Source: Cloacimonetes bacterium UBA5835 (GTDB lineage: Bacteria > Cloacimonadota > Cloacimonadia > Cloacimonadales > Cloacimonadaceae). From it: a DNA stretch of 15,320 nucleotides. Location of the stretch: NCBI GenBank assembly GCA_002432865.1, contig DJGX01000011.1, positions 30,816 through 46,135 of the forward strand. The letters run 5' to 3'. This document shows, in pieces, positions 7,149-15,119 of this stretch. The notes under the pieces are model-generated. The model was not told the DNA's origin and did no database searches. It saw only the letters and a program-made list of their open reading frames with translations. The stretch's first letter is position 1, and each line of letters opens with the position of its first letter. Made by a program: the position numbers and the translations under genes.

Positions 7149-8063
7149 TTAGAAACCCCCTTTCATACTTTGCCAGTTATAGTCTATTAGCTGGGCAATG
7201 GTTTTAGCTTTTCCATCACTACCTAAAGGATCAAGCATCAGCAGCTTCAAATTAAATTCTTGGGCAAGGGTCTCCCCTGCTTTTCTATCCATTTGCGGTT
7301 CCAAAAAGATTGCTTTTACCTGATGTTCTTTTATTATGTTCCCTAAAAGAGAAAGTTCTTTGGGCGTAGGTTCTTTGCCAGGACTTTCCTGCACAAAACC
7401 CAATTCCTCGATTCCAAATTCCTGCAAAAAATAGTGGAAAGCATTATGATAGGTAACGATTACTGGATTTGAATATTGTTCTCTTTCGTGGGCAATTTTA
7501 TCTTTCACCTTTTCCAGTTCTTCCTGCATTTGCCGAGCATTGCGTTTGAAAACGAAAGAAGAATTGGGAAAACGCACACTTAATTCTTTTTCCAGAAAGC
7601 CGACCAAGCGAATCATCATAGCGGGGGAAGTCCATAAATGAGGATCTTGGGAGTGCTGATGATGATGTTCATTCTCTTCAAGTGGAGGATTTTCCTCCGG
7701 CGTTAACTCCTTGTTTGACAAAGGAATAATATCTTTTAGCAAAACTGCTGCCTCCAGATAAACATCTTTTCTTTCCGCTAAGTTTTTCTCCAGATTACCT
7801 TCCAATCCTAAACCATTAGCCAAAATAAGAGCTGCTAAATTGATATTTTTTAAATCAGCAGGATTAGGAGACCAAGTATGAGGTGAAGCATTTACGGGAA
7901 TGATACAGCTTACCTCAAATTCATCTCCAGCAAGCTGTTGCAAAATTAACTCATAGGGATGAATCGTAGCCAAAAGCAAAGGTTTTTTCTGGCTTACTTC
8001 CTGTTTTTTACAGGAAAGAGTAAAAAGTAAAGCAACAAGTAATATCCATCTAATATACTTCAT
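7149..8063 (-). CDS. znuA: Zinc (or manganese) ABC transporter substrate-binding lipoprotein
   Basis: The 304-residue metal-binding component of the importer. The N-terminus is a lipoprotein signal with lipobox L-T-L-S-Cys18, so the mature protein should be membrane-tethered. Expected ligands are present: His62 (SPHTW), His142 (DPHLW), His206 or His210 (TYHNAFHYF) and Asp279 (LDPLG). An acidic, His-rich loop (EENEHHHQHSQD, about 129-140) is the type found in zinc-specific ZnuA proteins and absent from most manganese binders, so zinc is favoured. The frame is open to an ATG at 8117, but that start would place 18 polar residues before the lipoprotein signal. The ATG at 8063 has a strong Shine-Dalgarno (GGGAGGG, 5 nt away). 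It is the first gene of znuACB. A small stem, CCCAA/TTGGG (8073-8085), overlaps the ribosome binding site and could influence translation. Confidence 0.95.
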   Translation of the reverse strand: MKYIRWILLVALLFTLSCKKQEVSQKKPLLLATIHPYELILQQLAGDEFEVSCIIPVNASPHTWSPNPADLKNINLAALILANGLGLEGNLEKNLAERKDVYLEAAVLLKDIIPLSNKELTPEENPPLEENEHHHQHSQDPHLWTSPAMMIRLVGFLEKELSVRFPNSSFVFKRNARQMQEELEKVKDKIAHEREQYSNPVIVTYHNAFHYFLQEFGIEELGFVQESPGKEPTPKELSLLGNIIKEHQVKAIFLEPQMDRKAGETLAQEFNLKLLMLDPLGSDGKAKTIAQLIDYNWQSMKGGF

Positions 8064-8075
8064 TTTATCCCTCCC
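8064..8075 (-). promoter_or_regulatory. Ribosome binding site that fixes the znuA start
   Basis: On the minus strand the bases before the ATG read GGGAGGGATAAA, a strong Shine-Dalgarno with good spacing. The upstream ATG at 8117 has none. The GGG of this site also forms the right arm of a 5-bp stem (CCCAA at the 5' side, TTGGG, 3-base loop; plus-strand positions 8073-8085). Confidence 0.75.
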
Positions 8076-8134
8076 AAGTTTTGGGTTTACACTATGACTA
8101 ATTAAGTGAAGAAACATTTAAGCTCTGAAAGCTA

Positions 8135-8237
8135 CATCCTTGCTATGAACTTATTCTCCTCTCCTGCTCCACCCCTCCTAAACGATGAGTTGAGGACGGG
8201 TGGAGCAGGAGTGGAAGAGGGGAGGTTAGCAAGGATG
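8135..8237. repeat. Composite long inverted repeat between pepA and znuA
   Basis: An outer 11-bp arm, CATCCTTGCTA (8135-8145), pairs perfectly with 8227-8237. An inner 14-bp arm, CTCCTGCTCCACCC (8161-8174), pairs perfectly with 8198-8211 and extends by 4 bp after one mismatch, leaving a loop at about 8180-8192. Unpaired pyrimidine- and purine-rich segments lie between the two stems. The structure spans most of the 179-nt gap after the pepA stop and before the znuA promoter region. There is no T tract on the downstream side in the direction of transcription, so it is not a canonical Rho-independent terminator. A mobile repeat, mRNA-stabilising hairpin or factor-dependent terminator are alternatives. 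Confidence 0.88.
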
Positions 8238-8242
8238 AACTT

Positions 8243-9724
8243 CTATTCCATACTTTTTAAAAGAGTTGTAAGTAAACGAACTCCAACTCCTGTTGCCCCG
8301 TAGTTATAAATTCCAGATTCTCTATCTTTTAGGGCAGTACCAGCGATGTCTATGTGCAGCCAAGGTTTATCTTGCACAAATTCTTTCAAGAAAAGACCCG
8401 CAGTGATGGTTCCGGCAAAGGAGCCTCCGGAATTTTTCAGATCCGCTATTTCCGATTTGATCTGTTCTTTATAATCTTCATAAGTAGGTAATTGCCAGAT
8501 ATTTTCGCCGGTAAAATTGGCAGCTATTTTTAGCTGTTCCAGCCAAGGATAGTTATTCGTAATAACGGCAGAAATTTCTGTTCCCAAAGCACCTACGGCA
8601 GCTCCGGTTAGGGTAGCGATATCAATAATGCGATCTGCGTGTTCTTTTTCGATAGCATAATGGATAGCGTCGCAAAGAGTTAGGCGTCCTTCAGCGTCTG
8701 TATTTACTACTTCGATTGTTTTACCGCTCATCGTAGTGATAATATCTCCTGCGTGATATGCGTCTCCAGAAATCATATTTTCGCAAGCAGCAATCACTCC
8801 CACAACATTAACTTTCAATTTCATAGCAGAAATGGCACACATAGTTCCAATAATGGCAGCTGCGCCACCCATATCACTTTTCATATTTAACATCCCCTGA
8901 GAGCTTTTTAGGCACAAACCACCGCTATCAAAAGTGATGCCTTTTCCAATTAAAGCAAGGGTTTCTTGTTTTTTATCCGGATTTCCATTATAGCGCATAA
9001 TAATTAATTTTGGTTCATGGGTGGAGGCGCGTCCCACAGCTAAAAAGGCATCCATTTTTATGCGTTTAAGTTTATCCTGCGAGAAGACTTCTATAGAGAA
9101 GCTATATTGCAAAGCAGCTTGTTTGGCAGCTTCAGCAAGGTATTCAGGGGTAACTATATTGGCAGGTTCATTTACCAGATTTCTTGCCAGATTAGTAGTT
9201 TCAGCGTAAATTCGTCCTTCCACAATTCCTCTATTTAAGTGGCGGGTACTTTTAGTGGAAAGCACAAGGTGGAGGGCATCGATTTCGTGTTCGCTTTTAT
9301 CTTTGCTTTTGTATTTGTTAAATTTGTAGGTAACCATCAACGCTGTTTCGGTAAGAATATGACCCAAAGCCACATCGTTGATAGGAGATATAAAACCCAT
9401 AAAAAGGTAAACCTGATTAGCTTTCAGTTTATCTGCTAAACGGATGGAAGAAGCAAAGAGTTTTCTGATTTTTTCGTTGTTCAGTTCATTTTTGTTACCG
9501 GCGCCCAGCAGAATAATATTCTGTTTTTGTGTTCCAGAGATGATTGTGAGGTTTCTTATTTCTCCATAAGCAAAGTTATAACCTTCACTCTTAATGTAGG
9601 TTTGTACAGTTTTGGCGATATTGGAGGGTAGTAAATCTACATTGTTAATGGAACCGTGATCTTCTTGGAAGATGATTATAGTTTCCATATATTCGGGGAT
9701 TTTACGCGTAATGTCAATCTTCAT
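8243..9724 (-). CDS. pepA: Leucyl aminopeptidase (cytosol aminopeptidase, family M17)
   Basis: A 493-residue cytoplasmic aminopeptidase that removes N-terminal residues from peptides using a two-metal centre, usually Zn(II) or Mn(II). The C-terminal catalytic half carries the family signature NTDAEGRL (341-348). Metal ligands by family alignment are Lys261, Asp266, Asp284, Asp343 and Glu345, and catalytic residues are Lys273 and Arg347; all are present, so the enzyme should be active. Residues 1 to about 165 form the less conserved N-terminal domain. Length matches the family (about 500). No signal peptide is seen. The start has a near-consensus AAGGAG site. It follows the outer-membrane protease gene by 29 nt, so it is probably the last gene of that operon. 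Its need for zinc fits the neighbouring znu genes, though that is only a contextual link. Confidence 0.97.
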   Translation of the reverse strand: MKIDITRKIPEYMETIIIFQEDHGSINNVDLLPSNIAKTVQTYIKSEGYNFAYGEIRNLTIISGTQKQNIILLGAGNKNELNNEKIRKLFASSIRLADKLKANQVYLFMGFISPINDVALGHILTETALMVTYKFNKYKSKDKSEHEIDALHLVLSTKSTRHLNRGIVEGRIYAETTNLARNLVNEPANIVTPEYLAEAAKQAALQYSFSIEVFSQDKLKRIKMDAFLAVGRASTHEPKLIIMRYNGNPDKKQETLALIGKGITFDSGGLCLKSSQGMLNMKSDMGGAAAIIGTMCAISAMKLKVNVVGVIAACENMISGDAYHAGDIITTMSGKTIEVVNTDAEGRLTLCDAIHYAIEKEHADRIIDIATLTGAAVGALGTEISAVITNNYPWLEQLKIAANFTGENIWQLPTYEDYKEQIKSEIADLKNSGGSFAGTITAGLFLKEFVQDKPWLHIDIAGTALKDRESGIYNYGATGVGVRLLTTLLKSME

Positions 9725-9753
9725 TATGAACTCCTTAATTTATCTTATTGTTT

Positions 9754-12700
9754 TTAAAAATCCTCAGTCAAGCTTAGATAATACATTGGTTTAGAAATAT
9801 GGGAAAGATCGGTAAGCCAAGAAATATCAAATTTCAAAACAAAATAGCCCAAATTAATCCTGGGTCCGAAACCGTAACCAAGCTTAATATCCTTTAATTT
9901 ACCATCAACGCTGGCTTGAAAATCGGAGTTATTATCCCAAGCAGAACCAATATCGGTAAAAATGCTTCCTCGGATATTTCTTATACTAAGCGGAATAGGA
10001 AAAGCGAGGCCTAAATAATCTACAAGAGGAAAGCGCAATTCGGCTGAGCCTAAAATCATTTTTTTACCATCTACATCTTCATTCAATGCACGCACACCAT
10101 AAAGACCATCAAGTGAAAACATCTCTGGTGTTTCACCTGAACTGATTCCTGCATTGAAACGAAAAGCTAAAGAATACCTTTTTTCGAAAAAGTAATAACT
10201 GCGCCAATCCAAATAGTTGGTAAAGTAATTCAATTCGTTCTTAGCAAAACTTTTTCTTACTAAGTAATACATTCGCCAACCCAACATAGGCCCTGTTGAA
10301 CCATAAAGAGCATTATCATAAACTAAAGCCAAGCCTGGAGCGTAAACAGTATCGGTATTTTTATCTACATTCATTATCCAATGCTCTGCTGGAACATATT
10401 CTGGAGGGAGATAATCCCATTCTTGTTTTACATAGTAAAGTCGATTATCAAATTCCAAACGCATAAAGCGACTGAAGGGATATCGGTAAATAAACAGCAT
10501 ACCCATTTCTCTATCGCGCAAACGAAAATATTCATCAGCGCCAGCTAAGTAACCACGGTAAAGCCTTTCGTCATAAAAATTATAAACCCCGATTCCGTAA
10601 TCGGCACGATGTTTCATATTCATAACTGAGAGAAAGATATTGCTGTCCTCGATTTTTCCAGAAATGCCCAAACTGATGCCGATGCCATAATTGCCCATAA
10701 CATCGCTTAAACTTAATTCCAAAGCACCCACGGTTCCACTGTAGGAAGAATATGCCAATCCACCCCAAATATTATCTAAAGCGAATTTTGTTCTGTATTT
10801 ATCAATGGTTATAGGGGTGGATAATGTATCAGGTTTGTTGTCCCAAGAATAATCGGGGAAAACGAGGAGAGAATCACTCTGCGTGTTTTCAAAATCATTG
10901 ATATAAGGACGACGCGGATTATGCTGTATGGATTTTTGCTCCTTTCTAATTTCTGCCAGATTTCTTTTACTGTATAAGTCAAGACGCGATAGATCTACCG
11001 TTTGTAAAAGATCATCACTACGCTGGTAAACTTGTGGTTGCTGATATTCTTCAAACACCAGATTTATTAAAGGGTTATCATCAAAATAGATATCCCAGGC
11101 ACCATCAAAGTAATTGCTAACAATAAGATAATTACTATCCAAGCTGATATCGCCATTCATAATTCCTGCAATGCATTTAGTAAGCTCAGCGCGTTTACCA
11201 GTTTGTAAAGTCATTATTTCATAATTGGCAATGCTGTGTTTGTAAGAAAGAAAAGCCAGATAATTGCCATTTTCAGCCCAAATTGGTGTAAAACAATCAT
11301 AATCTTCAAAAGTTCTTTGCATAATTTCATTGGTCTGAAGGTCTATAGTAAAAATATCACGAGTAAGATCTGAAAATAAACCGTAACGACTATCCACTTT
11401 CTTAGTTTTTCGTTCGCTATCATAAGCTACATATTTTCCATCAGGCGAAAAACGAGGATGTGTATCATCATAGCTATCATTAGTTAGTGGTGTTAGCTTA
11501 TCTGTTTGCAAATCGTACAAAAATAAATCTGCTTGCACACCCTTTTGCGCAGCCAAAACAAGAGATAAACCATCAGGAGAAACATCTGCTTCATAAATAG
11601 CTTTGAGCTCTGGAATAGTGATGGTTCTAACTATTTTCTCTTTCTTTACATCTAAAATGTGGATTTTATCGCCGGTGGCAGTTTTGGCGGCAAAAGCAAT
11701 TCTGTTATTATCGGGAAACCAAGAAAGAGCGGAACGAAAATAGTAAAATTCTTCTGCCTGGGCACTTTTCTCACCCTTGAAAATTAACTGCGGTTTTGCT
11801 AAACCTTGTGTTCCAGCCAGCCAAATACTGTATCTGCCTCCTGAATTTGAATAGTATACATAGCGTGAACCATCTGGAGAAAAACGGGGGGCCAAATTAA
11901 AATAGGAGCCATCATTTTTATGATAAGTACGCTGTTCAAAACACTCCGCAGGAATGCTATGACTATTAATAAGAGGATAATAATCTCTTTTTAATTGATA
12001 GAGCCAGCGATTTTCGAGGTCTTCAAAATTCATTCCAAAGGTCTTTTTAGTGGCTTCATCCAAATTGTAAGATGCACGAATAGAAAAAAAATACTCCGGA
12101 ACTTTTTCCCTGCCCCATTGTTCAGCAATATAGGTTAAAAAACTCTCGCCCAAACGATATGCTAAATAACCATCTACAGTATCCAGGTTAACGATTGTGT
12201 TATTTATAACCATATCTAATAGATACATATTATTATAGTCGTCCTCGCCACCAATGGAAAGATATTCCGGAAGCCCTTCCGAAAACCAAAAAGGAAAGGA
12301 AGTAGGCCTAAGCGAAGTATTAACATTAAGATAATGGCTATCAACAGCATTCAGATAAGCGTGGGTAAGTTCATGAGCTAAAACTTCTTCTAAATTGCCA
12401 TAACTGCCTTCAAAAGGGACCGCTACCCGATTATGTAAACTTTCTGTAAAACCACCAACGCCTTCTGTTAATATGGAATATATGATATTGGTGCTCAAAA
12501 ATTCCGTCTTGGTTGCATAAAAGATAATCGGAATGCGACTTGAAATCGGAATACTAAATTCTGCCTTAATATAATAATAAATATCTTCAGCCATTAAGGC
12601 AACCGTTTTTCCAAACTGATCTTCGCCCGCAGGAAAATAGATATCAAAGTGCATCGTTTGAATTAGCGAAAATTCTTGAGGAGTAGCATTAACTTTGTTC

Positions 12701-12774
12701 TGACCAAAACTATAGGCAAAAACAGAACTGCATAATACCAATAGTAAAAAGAGGCAACAGAAGGGTTTATTCAT
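9754..12774 (-). CDS. Outer-membrane metallopeptidase fusion: peptidase MA, TolB-type propeller, Omp85-like barrel
   Basis: A 1006-residue three-part protein. Residues 1-20 are a signal peptide (cleavage after VFA). Residues about 35-270 resemble peptidase-MA metallopeptidases: HELTH (134-138) is a zinc-binding HExxH motif, and FWFSEGLPEYL (162-172) supplies the likely third ligand, Glu166. Residues about 290-555 hold six PD40/TolB-like propeller blades, for example RFSPDGSRYVYYS (297-309) and RFSPDGKYVAYDS (441-453). After a linker, residues about 664-1006 look like a C-terminal beta-barrel related to bacterial surface antigen/Omp85: alternating aromatic strands, YGVRALNE (892-899) in the place of the usual VRG[YF] motif, GSAELRFPL (909-917), and a terminal Phe. 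It is therefore expected in the outer membrane with the protease and propeller attached. AGGATGG precedes the start. It lies 8 nt after the MCE gene and 29 nt before pepA. Domain calls are confident; substrate and biological role are unknown. Confidence 0.88.
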   Translation of the reverse strand: MNKPFCCLFLLLVLCSSVFAYSFGQNKVNATPQEFSLIQTMHFDIYFPAGEDQFGKTVALMAEDIYYYIKAEFSIPISSRIPIIFYATKTEFLSTNIIYSILTEGVGGFTESLHNRVAVPFEGSYGNLEEVLAHELTHAYLNAVDSHYLNVNTSLRPTSFPFWFSEGLPEYLSIGGEDDYNNMYLLDMVINNTIVNLDTVDGYLAYRLGESFLTYIAEQWGREKVPEYFFSIRASYNLDEATKKTFGMNFEDLENRWLYQLKRDYYPLINSHSIPAECFEQRTYHKNDGSYFNLAPRFSPDGSRYVYYSNSGGRYSIWLAGTQGLAKPQLIFKGEKSAQAEEFYYFRSALSWFPDNNRIAFAAKTATGDKIHILDVKKEKIVRTITIPELKAIYEADVSPDGLSLVLAAQKGVQADLFLYDLQTDKLTPLTNDSYDDTHPRFSPDGKYVAYDSERKTKKVDSRYGLFSDLTRDIFTIDLQTNEIMQRTFEDYDCFTPIWAENGNYLAFLSYKHSIANYEIMTLQTGKRAELTKCIAGIMNGDISLDSNYLIVSNYFDGAWDIYFDDNPLINLVFEEYQQPQVYQRSDDLLQTVDLSRLDLYSKRNLAEIRKEQKSIQHNPRRPYINDFENTQSDSLLVFPDYSWDNKPDTLSTPITIDKYRTKFALDNIWGGLAYSSYSGTVGALELSLSDVMGNYGIGISLGISGKIEDSNIFLSVMNMKHRADYGIGVYNFYDERLYRGYLAGADEYFRLRDREMGMLFIYRYPFSRFMRLEFDNRLYYVKQEWDYLPPEYVPAEHWIMNVDKNTDTVYAPGLALVYDNALYGSTGPMLGWRMYYLVRKSFAKNELNYFTNYLDWRSYYFFEKRYSLAFRFNAGISSGETPEMFSLDGLYGVRALNEDVDGKKMILGSAELRFPLVDYLGLAFPIPLSIRNIRGSIFTDIGSAWDNNSDFQASVDGKLKDIKLGYGFGPRINLGYFVLKFDISWLTDLSHISKPMYYLSLTEDF

Positions 12775-12782
12775 TATCCATC

Positions 12783-13685
12783 CTAAAATACACTAAATTT
12801 GATATATTTTTTGGGGTTTTCTTTAATGTCTTTAATCAAGGCATTGAGGTTATCGGTTGAAGTTGTTATTTTTTCATATAACTGTTTGTCGTTCAATAAC
12901 AAGCCAGCTGTTCCTTCTTTACTTTTTAGAGCTTGGGCAGTTATATTTAAATTGGCGGAAAGGATGCTTAAGCTATCCAGGGTTTCAGATAATCTGTCTA
13001 TGGCAATATTGCTTTCGGCAATAGTATTTTTGAGGGGTTCTTTGTTTTCCGCTACCACTTCTTGCAGAGAAGAGGTTAACTGTTCAATTTTATCGATAGT
13101 AGCAATTAATTCCTGTTTGGCTTCTTTTGTGGCATTTCCGATTTCGCTAACTGTGCCATCAGCATTTTCAATTAACTTTTGCGAACTGGAAAGTATACCC
13201 TGTGGTGAAGTTATCAGCTGGAGGGTATTTTTTAATTCTTCCACACCAGTGGAGGCTTTTGAAATCAAGGCCATCATACCTTCTGGTGAATTTCCCAGTT
13301 GGATTTGTTTTATGTTTAGAGGTTCGATTCCGTTTCCGGGTAGGATGCTTAAGGCTTTTCCCCCCATTAAAGAACTATCTGTAACCAGAAATTGAGTGCC
13401 TTCAGTTAACCCAATGCTGCGGTTTATTTTGGCAGTAGTAATAACTCTATCTTTTTCGGCAGTAATGCTTTTCACTCGGCCAACTTCCATTCCGCGATAC
13501 ATTACTTTATCTCCAATTTCCAAACCCATTACATCGGGAAAAGAAACTTTAAGTTCATATTGTGAAGTTCCGGCTAAATGACCTGTCAGCCATAAATAAC
13601 CCAAAATTAAAATCAGACCAATAACTACGGTCCAGATGCCGGTTTTTATCTGAACACTACGCAAGTTAGGATAAAATTTCTTCAT
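12783..13685 (-). CDS. MCE/MlaD-family lipid-transport protein
   Basis: A 300-residue inner-membrane-anchored periplasmic protein of the MCE family, which in other bacteria binds phospholipids and carries them between membranes with an MlaE permease and MlaF ATPase. Residues 17-34 are a single transmembrane helix. Residues about 42-118 form one MCE domain, with the typical GLEIGDKVMYRGMEVGRVKSI (54-74) and a SSLMGGKALSILPG end (104-117). Residues about 145-290 are predicted to be helical or coiled coil. The tail GTAGLLLNDKQLYEKI and NPKKYIKFSVF (290-300) is characteristic of FCB-group MCE proteins. It sits 7 nt after the asnB-like gene and 8 nt before the outer-membrane protease-barrel gene. 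The Shine-Dalgarno is weak, which suggests coupling. No mlaE, mlaF, mlaB or mlaC gene lies in the window, so its permease partners must be elsewhere. I leave the symbol empty because orthology to mlaD itself is not shown. Confidence 0.92.
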   Translation of the reverse strand: MKKFYPNLRSVQIKTGIWTVVIGLILILGYLWLTGHLAGTSQYELKVSFPDVMGLEIGDKVMYRGMEVGRVKSITAEKDRVITTAKINRSIGLTEGTQFLVTDSSLMGGKALSILPGNGIEPLNIKQIQLGNSPEGMMALISKASTGVEELKNTLQLITSPQGILSSSQKLIENADGTVSEIGNATKEAKQELIATIDKIEQLTSSLQEVVAENKEPLKNTIAESNIAIDRLSETLDSLSILSANLNITAQALKSKEGTAGLLLNDKQLYEKITTSTDNLNALIKDIKENPKKYIKFSVF

Positions 13686-13692
13686 ACTTTTT

Positions 13693-15006
13693 TTATGTCT
13701 TTAGCTGTTTTTTCTCTGCTGCTGGGAAGAGGACATTATTTAATATTAAACGATAACCTGGCGAATTTTTATGTAACTCCAAAATGGTCTCTGGATCGCC
13801 AACTTTATGTTCATAATCCTCAGGATCGTGGCCACCATAAAAAGTGAATGTTCCTTTGCCAATATTACCATGGATATATTTAACTTCATTGTTGCCAGGG
13901 ACCTCGGCTAAAATAATTACATTCTTCTTCACCTTATCTTTGAAAAAAGAAGTGGTCTGACCCAAAAAGCCGTCAATAACATTGGTATGACACTGAGTAA
14001 GCATTGTGGGAACAGGATCATACTTTGCGCTGAAATCAAAAAGCTGAAAATAATCGGCTTCTGCACCTCGCAAACGAGAATAATCACTGGCATCAATATC
14101 GGAAAATTCATATTCATAAGGATTGGGCTTCAAAGTGAAATTTTCAAAGGCAAAAGTTCGAGAAAAATCCAATTTACTTTGATATTGAGGGTCTATTCCA
14201 TCACCATCTATTGTGGCATCTACAATATCTATATCTTTGGCTGCTAAAGCAATATCATAAGTATCCGTAGCAGCACACATTGCAAACATAAAACCACCAT
14301 TTATTACATAGTTACGAATCTTTTCCGCTACTGCGTGTTTAAGCTGCCAAACTTTTTGAAAACCGTGTTTTGCTGCCATCGCTTCATTTACGCTCACATC
14401 ATTCTGATACCAACTTGTATTACGATAAGAACCGTAAAATTTGCCATATTGACCCGTAAAATCCTCATGATGCAAATGCAGCCAATCATAATCCGTAAGC
14501 TTGCCTGCCAAAACTTCATCATCCCAAACCCGGTCATAATCAATCTCGGCATATTCTAAAGCTAAAGTAACTGCATCATCCCAGGGAAGGGCATTGGGAG
14601 GAATATAAACAGCTATTTTGGGCTCTTTTTCCAAAGCAATGCTTTCCATATTATTCGCTTGAATTTCTGTTAAAATAGCAGCCACATCGGAAGAAGTTAC
14701 ATTTTCATAACGCACGCCACGAATGTTACATAAAGAAGTTAAATTGCCTGAATCAGGAAAGAGAAAACTTCCCCCTCGATAATTTAACAGCCACCTGCCA
14801 ACTAAACTTTCCTTAAGACCCGCAAAGGCAATGCCATAGGCCTTTAAGTGATTGGTTTGCGTGTTATCCATCGGAATTAATATATCTGCAAATAAAGGCA
14901 CAAAACTACAACTGCCAATTATTATTAGAATCGGCAAAATAAAGCTGATACCCCTTACAGCAACACACGCAAACACTTTTCTAAACAAGGATTTAATCCT
15001 CCTCAT
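13693..15006 (-). CDS. Exported protein of the family labelled 'asparagine synthetase B'; function unknown
   Basis: A 437-residue exported protein from the start chosen here. Residues 1-40 are a long signal peptide (RRIKSLFRK, hydrophobic core, PLFA before DILIPMD). I recognise the family, which FCB-group genomes often label asparagine synthetase B, from ILIPMDNTQTNHLKAYG, LLNYRGGSF (73-81), DWLHLHHEDFTGQYGKFY (174-191) and the tail LILNNVLFPAAEKK. It lacks an N-terminal catalytic Cys and the SGGxDS ATP-pyrophosphatase motif of true asparagine synthetases, and it is exported, so that label is doubtful. GGFMFAMCAATD (237-248) with Cys244 resembles the nucleophile elbow of class I amidotransferase/DJ-1-like folds, and FYGGHDPED (389-397) could supply a His; this is inference. 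The ATG at 15006 has AAAAGGG close upstream. An ATG at 15042 lacks a Shine-Dalgarno and falls within the likely -10 box. It is probably the first gene of the operon, 7 nt before the MCE gene. Confidence 0.72.
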   Translation of the reverse strand: MRRIKSLFRKVFACVAVRGISFILPILIIIGSCSFVPLFADILIPMDNTQTNHLKAYGIAFAGLKESLVGRWLLNYRGGSFLFPDSGNLTSLCNIRGVRYENVTSSDVAAILTEIQANNMESIALEKEPKIAVYIPPNALPWDDAVTLALEYAEIDYDRVWDDEVLAGKLTDYDWLHLHHEDFTGQYGKFYGSYRNTSWYQNDVSVNEAMAAKHGFQKVWQLKHAVAEKIRNYVINGGFMFAMCAATDTYDIALAAKDIDIVDATIDGDGIDPQYQSKLDFSRTFAFENFTLKPNPYEYEFSDIDASDYSRLRGAEADYFQLFDFSAKYDPVPTMLTQCHTNVIDGFLGQTTSFFKDKVKKNVIILAEVPGNNEVKYIHGNIGKGTFTFYGGHDPEDYEHKVGDPETILELHKNSPGYRLILNNVLFPAAEKKQLKT

Positions 15007-15040
15007 TTCCCTTTTGCTTATTATAAGCCATTTCTGTGCC

Positions 15041-15070
15041 ATAAAAGGAAATTATCTGTTCCGCTGTCAA
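15041..15070 (-). promoter_or_regulatory. Sigma-70-like promoter for the asnB-like/MCE/protease/pepA operon
   Basis: On the minus strand a perfect TTGACA (plus positions 15065-15070) is followed by an 18-base spacer and TTTTAT (15041-15046). Transcription would begin near 15034, leaving a leader of about 27 nt before the ATG at 15006. This supports the 15006 start over 15042. A TATAAT lies closer to the ATG but has no -35 at suitable spacing. Confidence 0.5.
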
Positions 15071-15119
15071 GATAAATCTCTGTTGCTGGTTTTTTTACCC
15101 TGAAAAACACTTTAATTAG

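Noticed and set aside
8064..8117. Eighteen-residue N-terminal extension of ZnuA starting at 8117
   Set aside because: It would precede the lipoprotein signal with polar residues, and the ATG lacks a ribosome binding site, whereas 8063 has GGGAGGG.
12799..13395. 198-residue open frame on the plus strand opposite the MCE gene
   Set aside because: It is wholly antisense to a well-supported MCE gene, has no Shine-Dalgarno or recognisable domain, and its composition reflects the complementary strand.
15007..15042. Start of the asnB-like gene at 15042
   Set aside because: No Shine-Dalgarno is present, and the codon overlaps the -10 box of the TTGACA promoter candidate, so it would not be transcribed from it.
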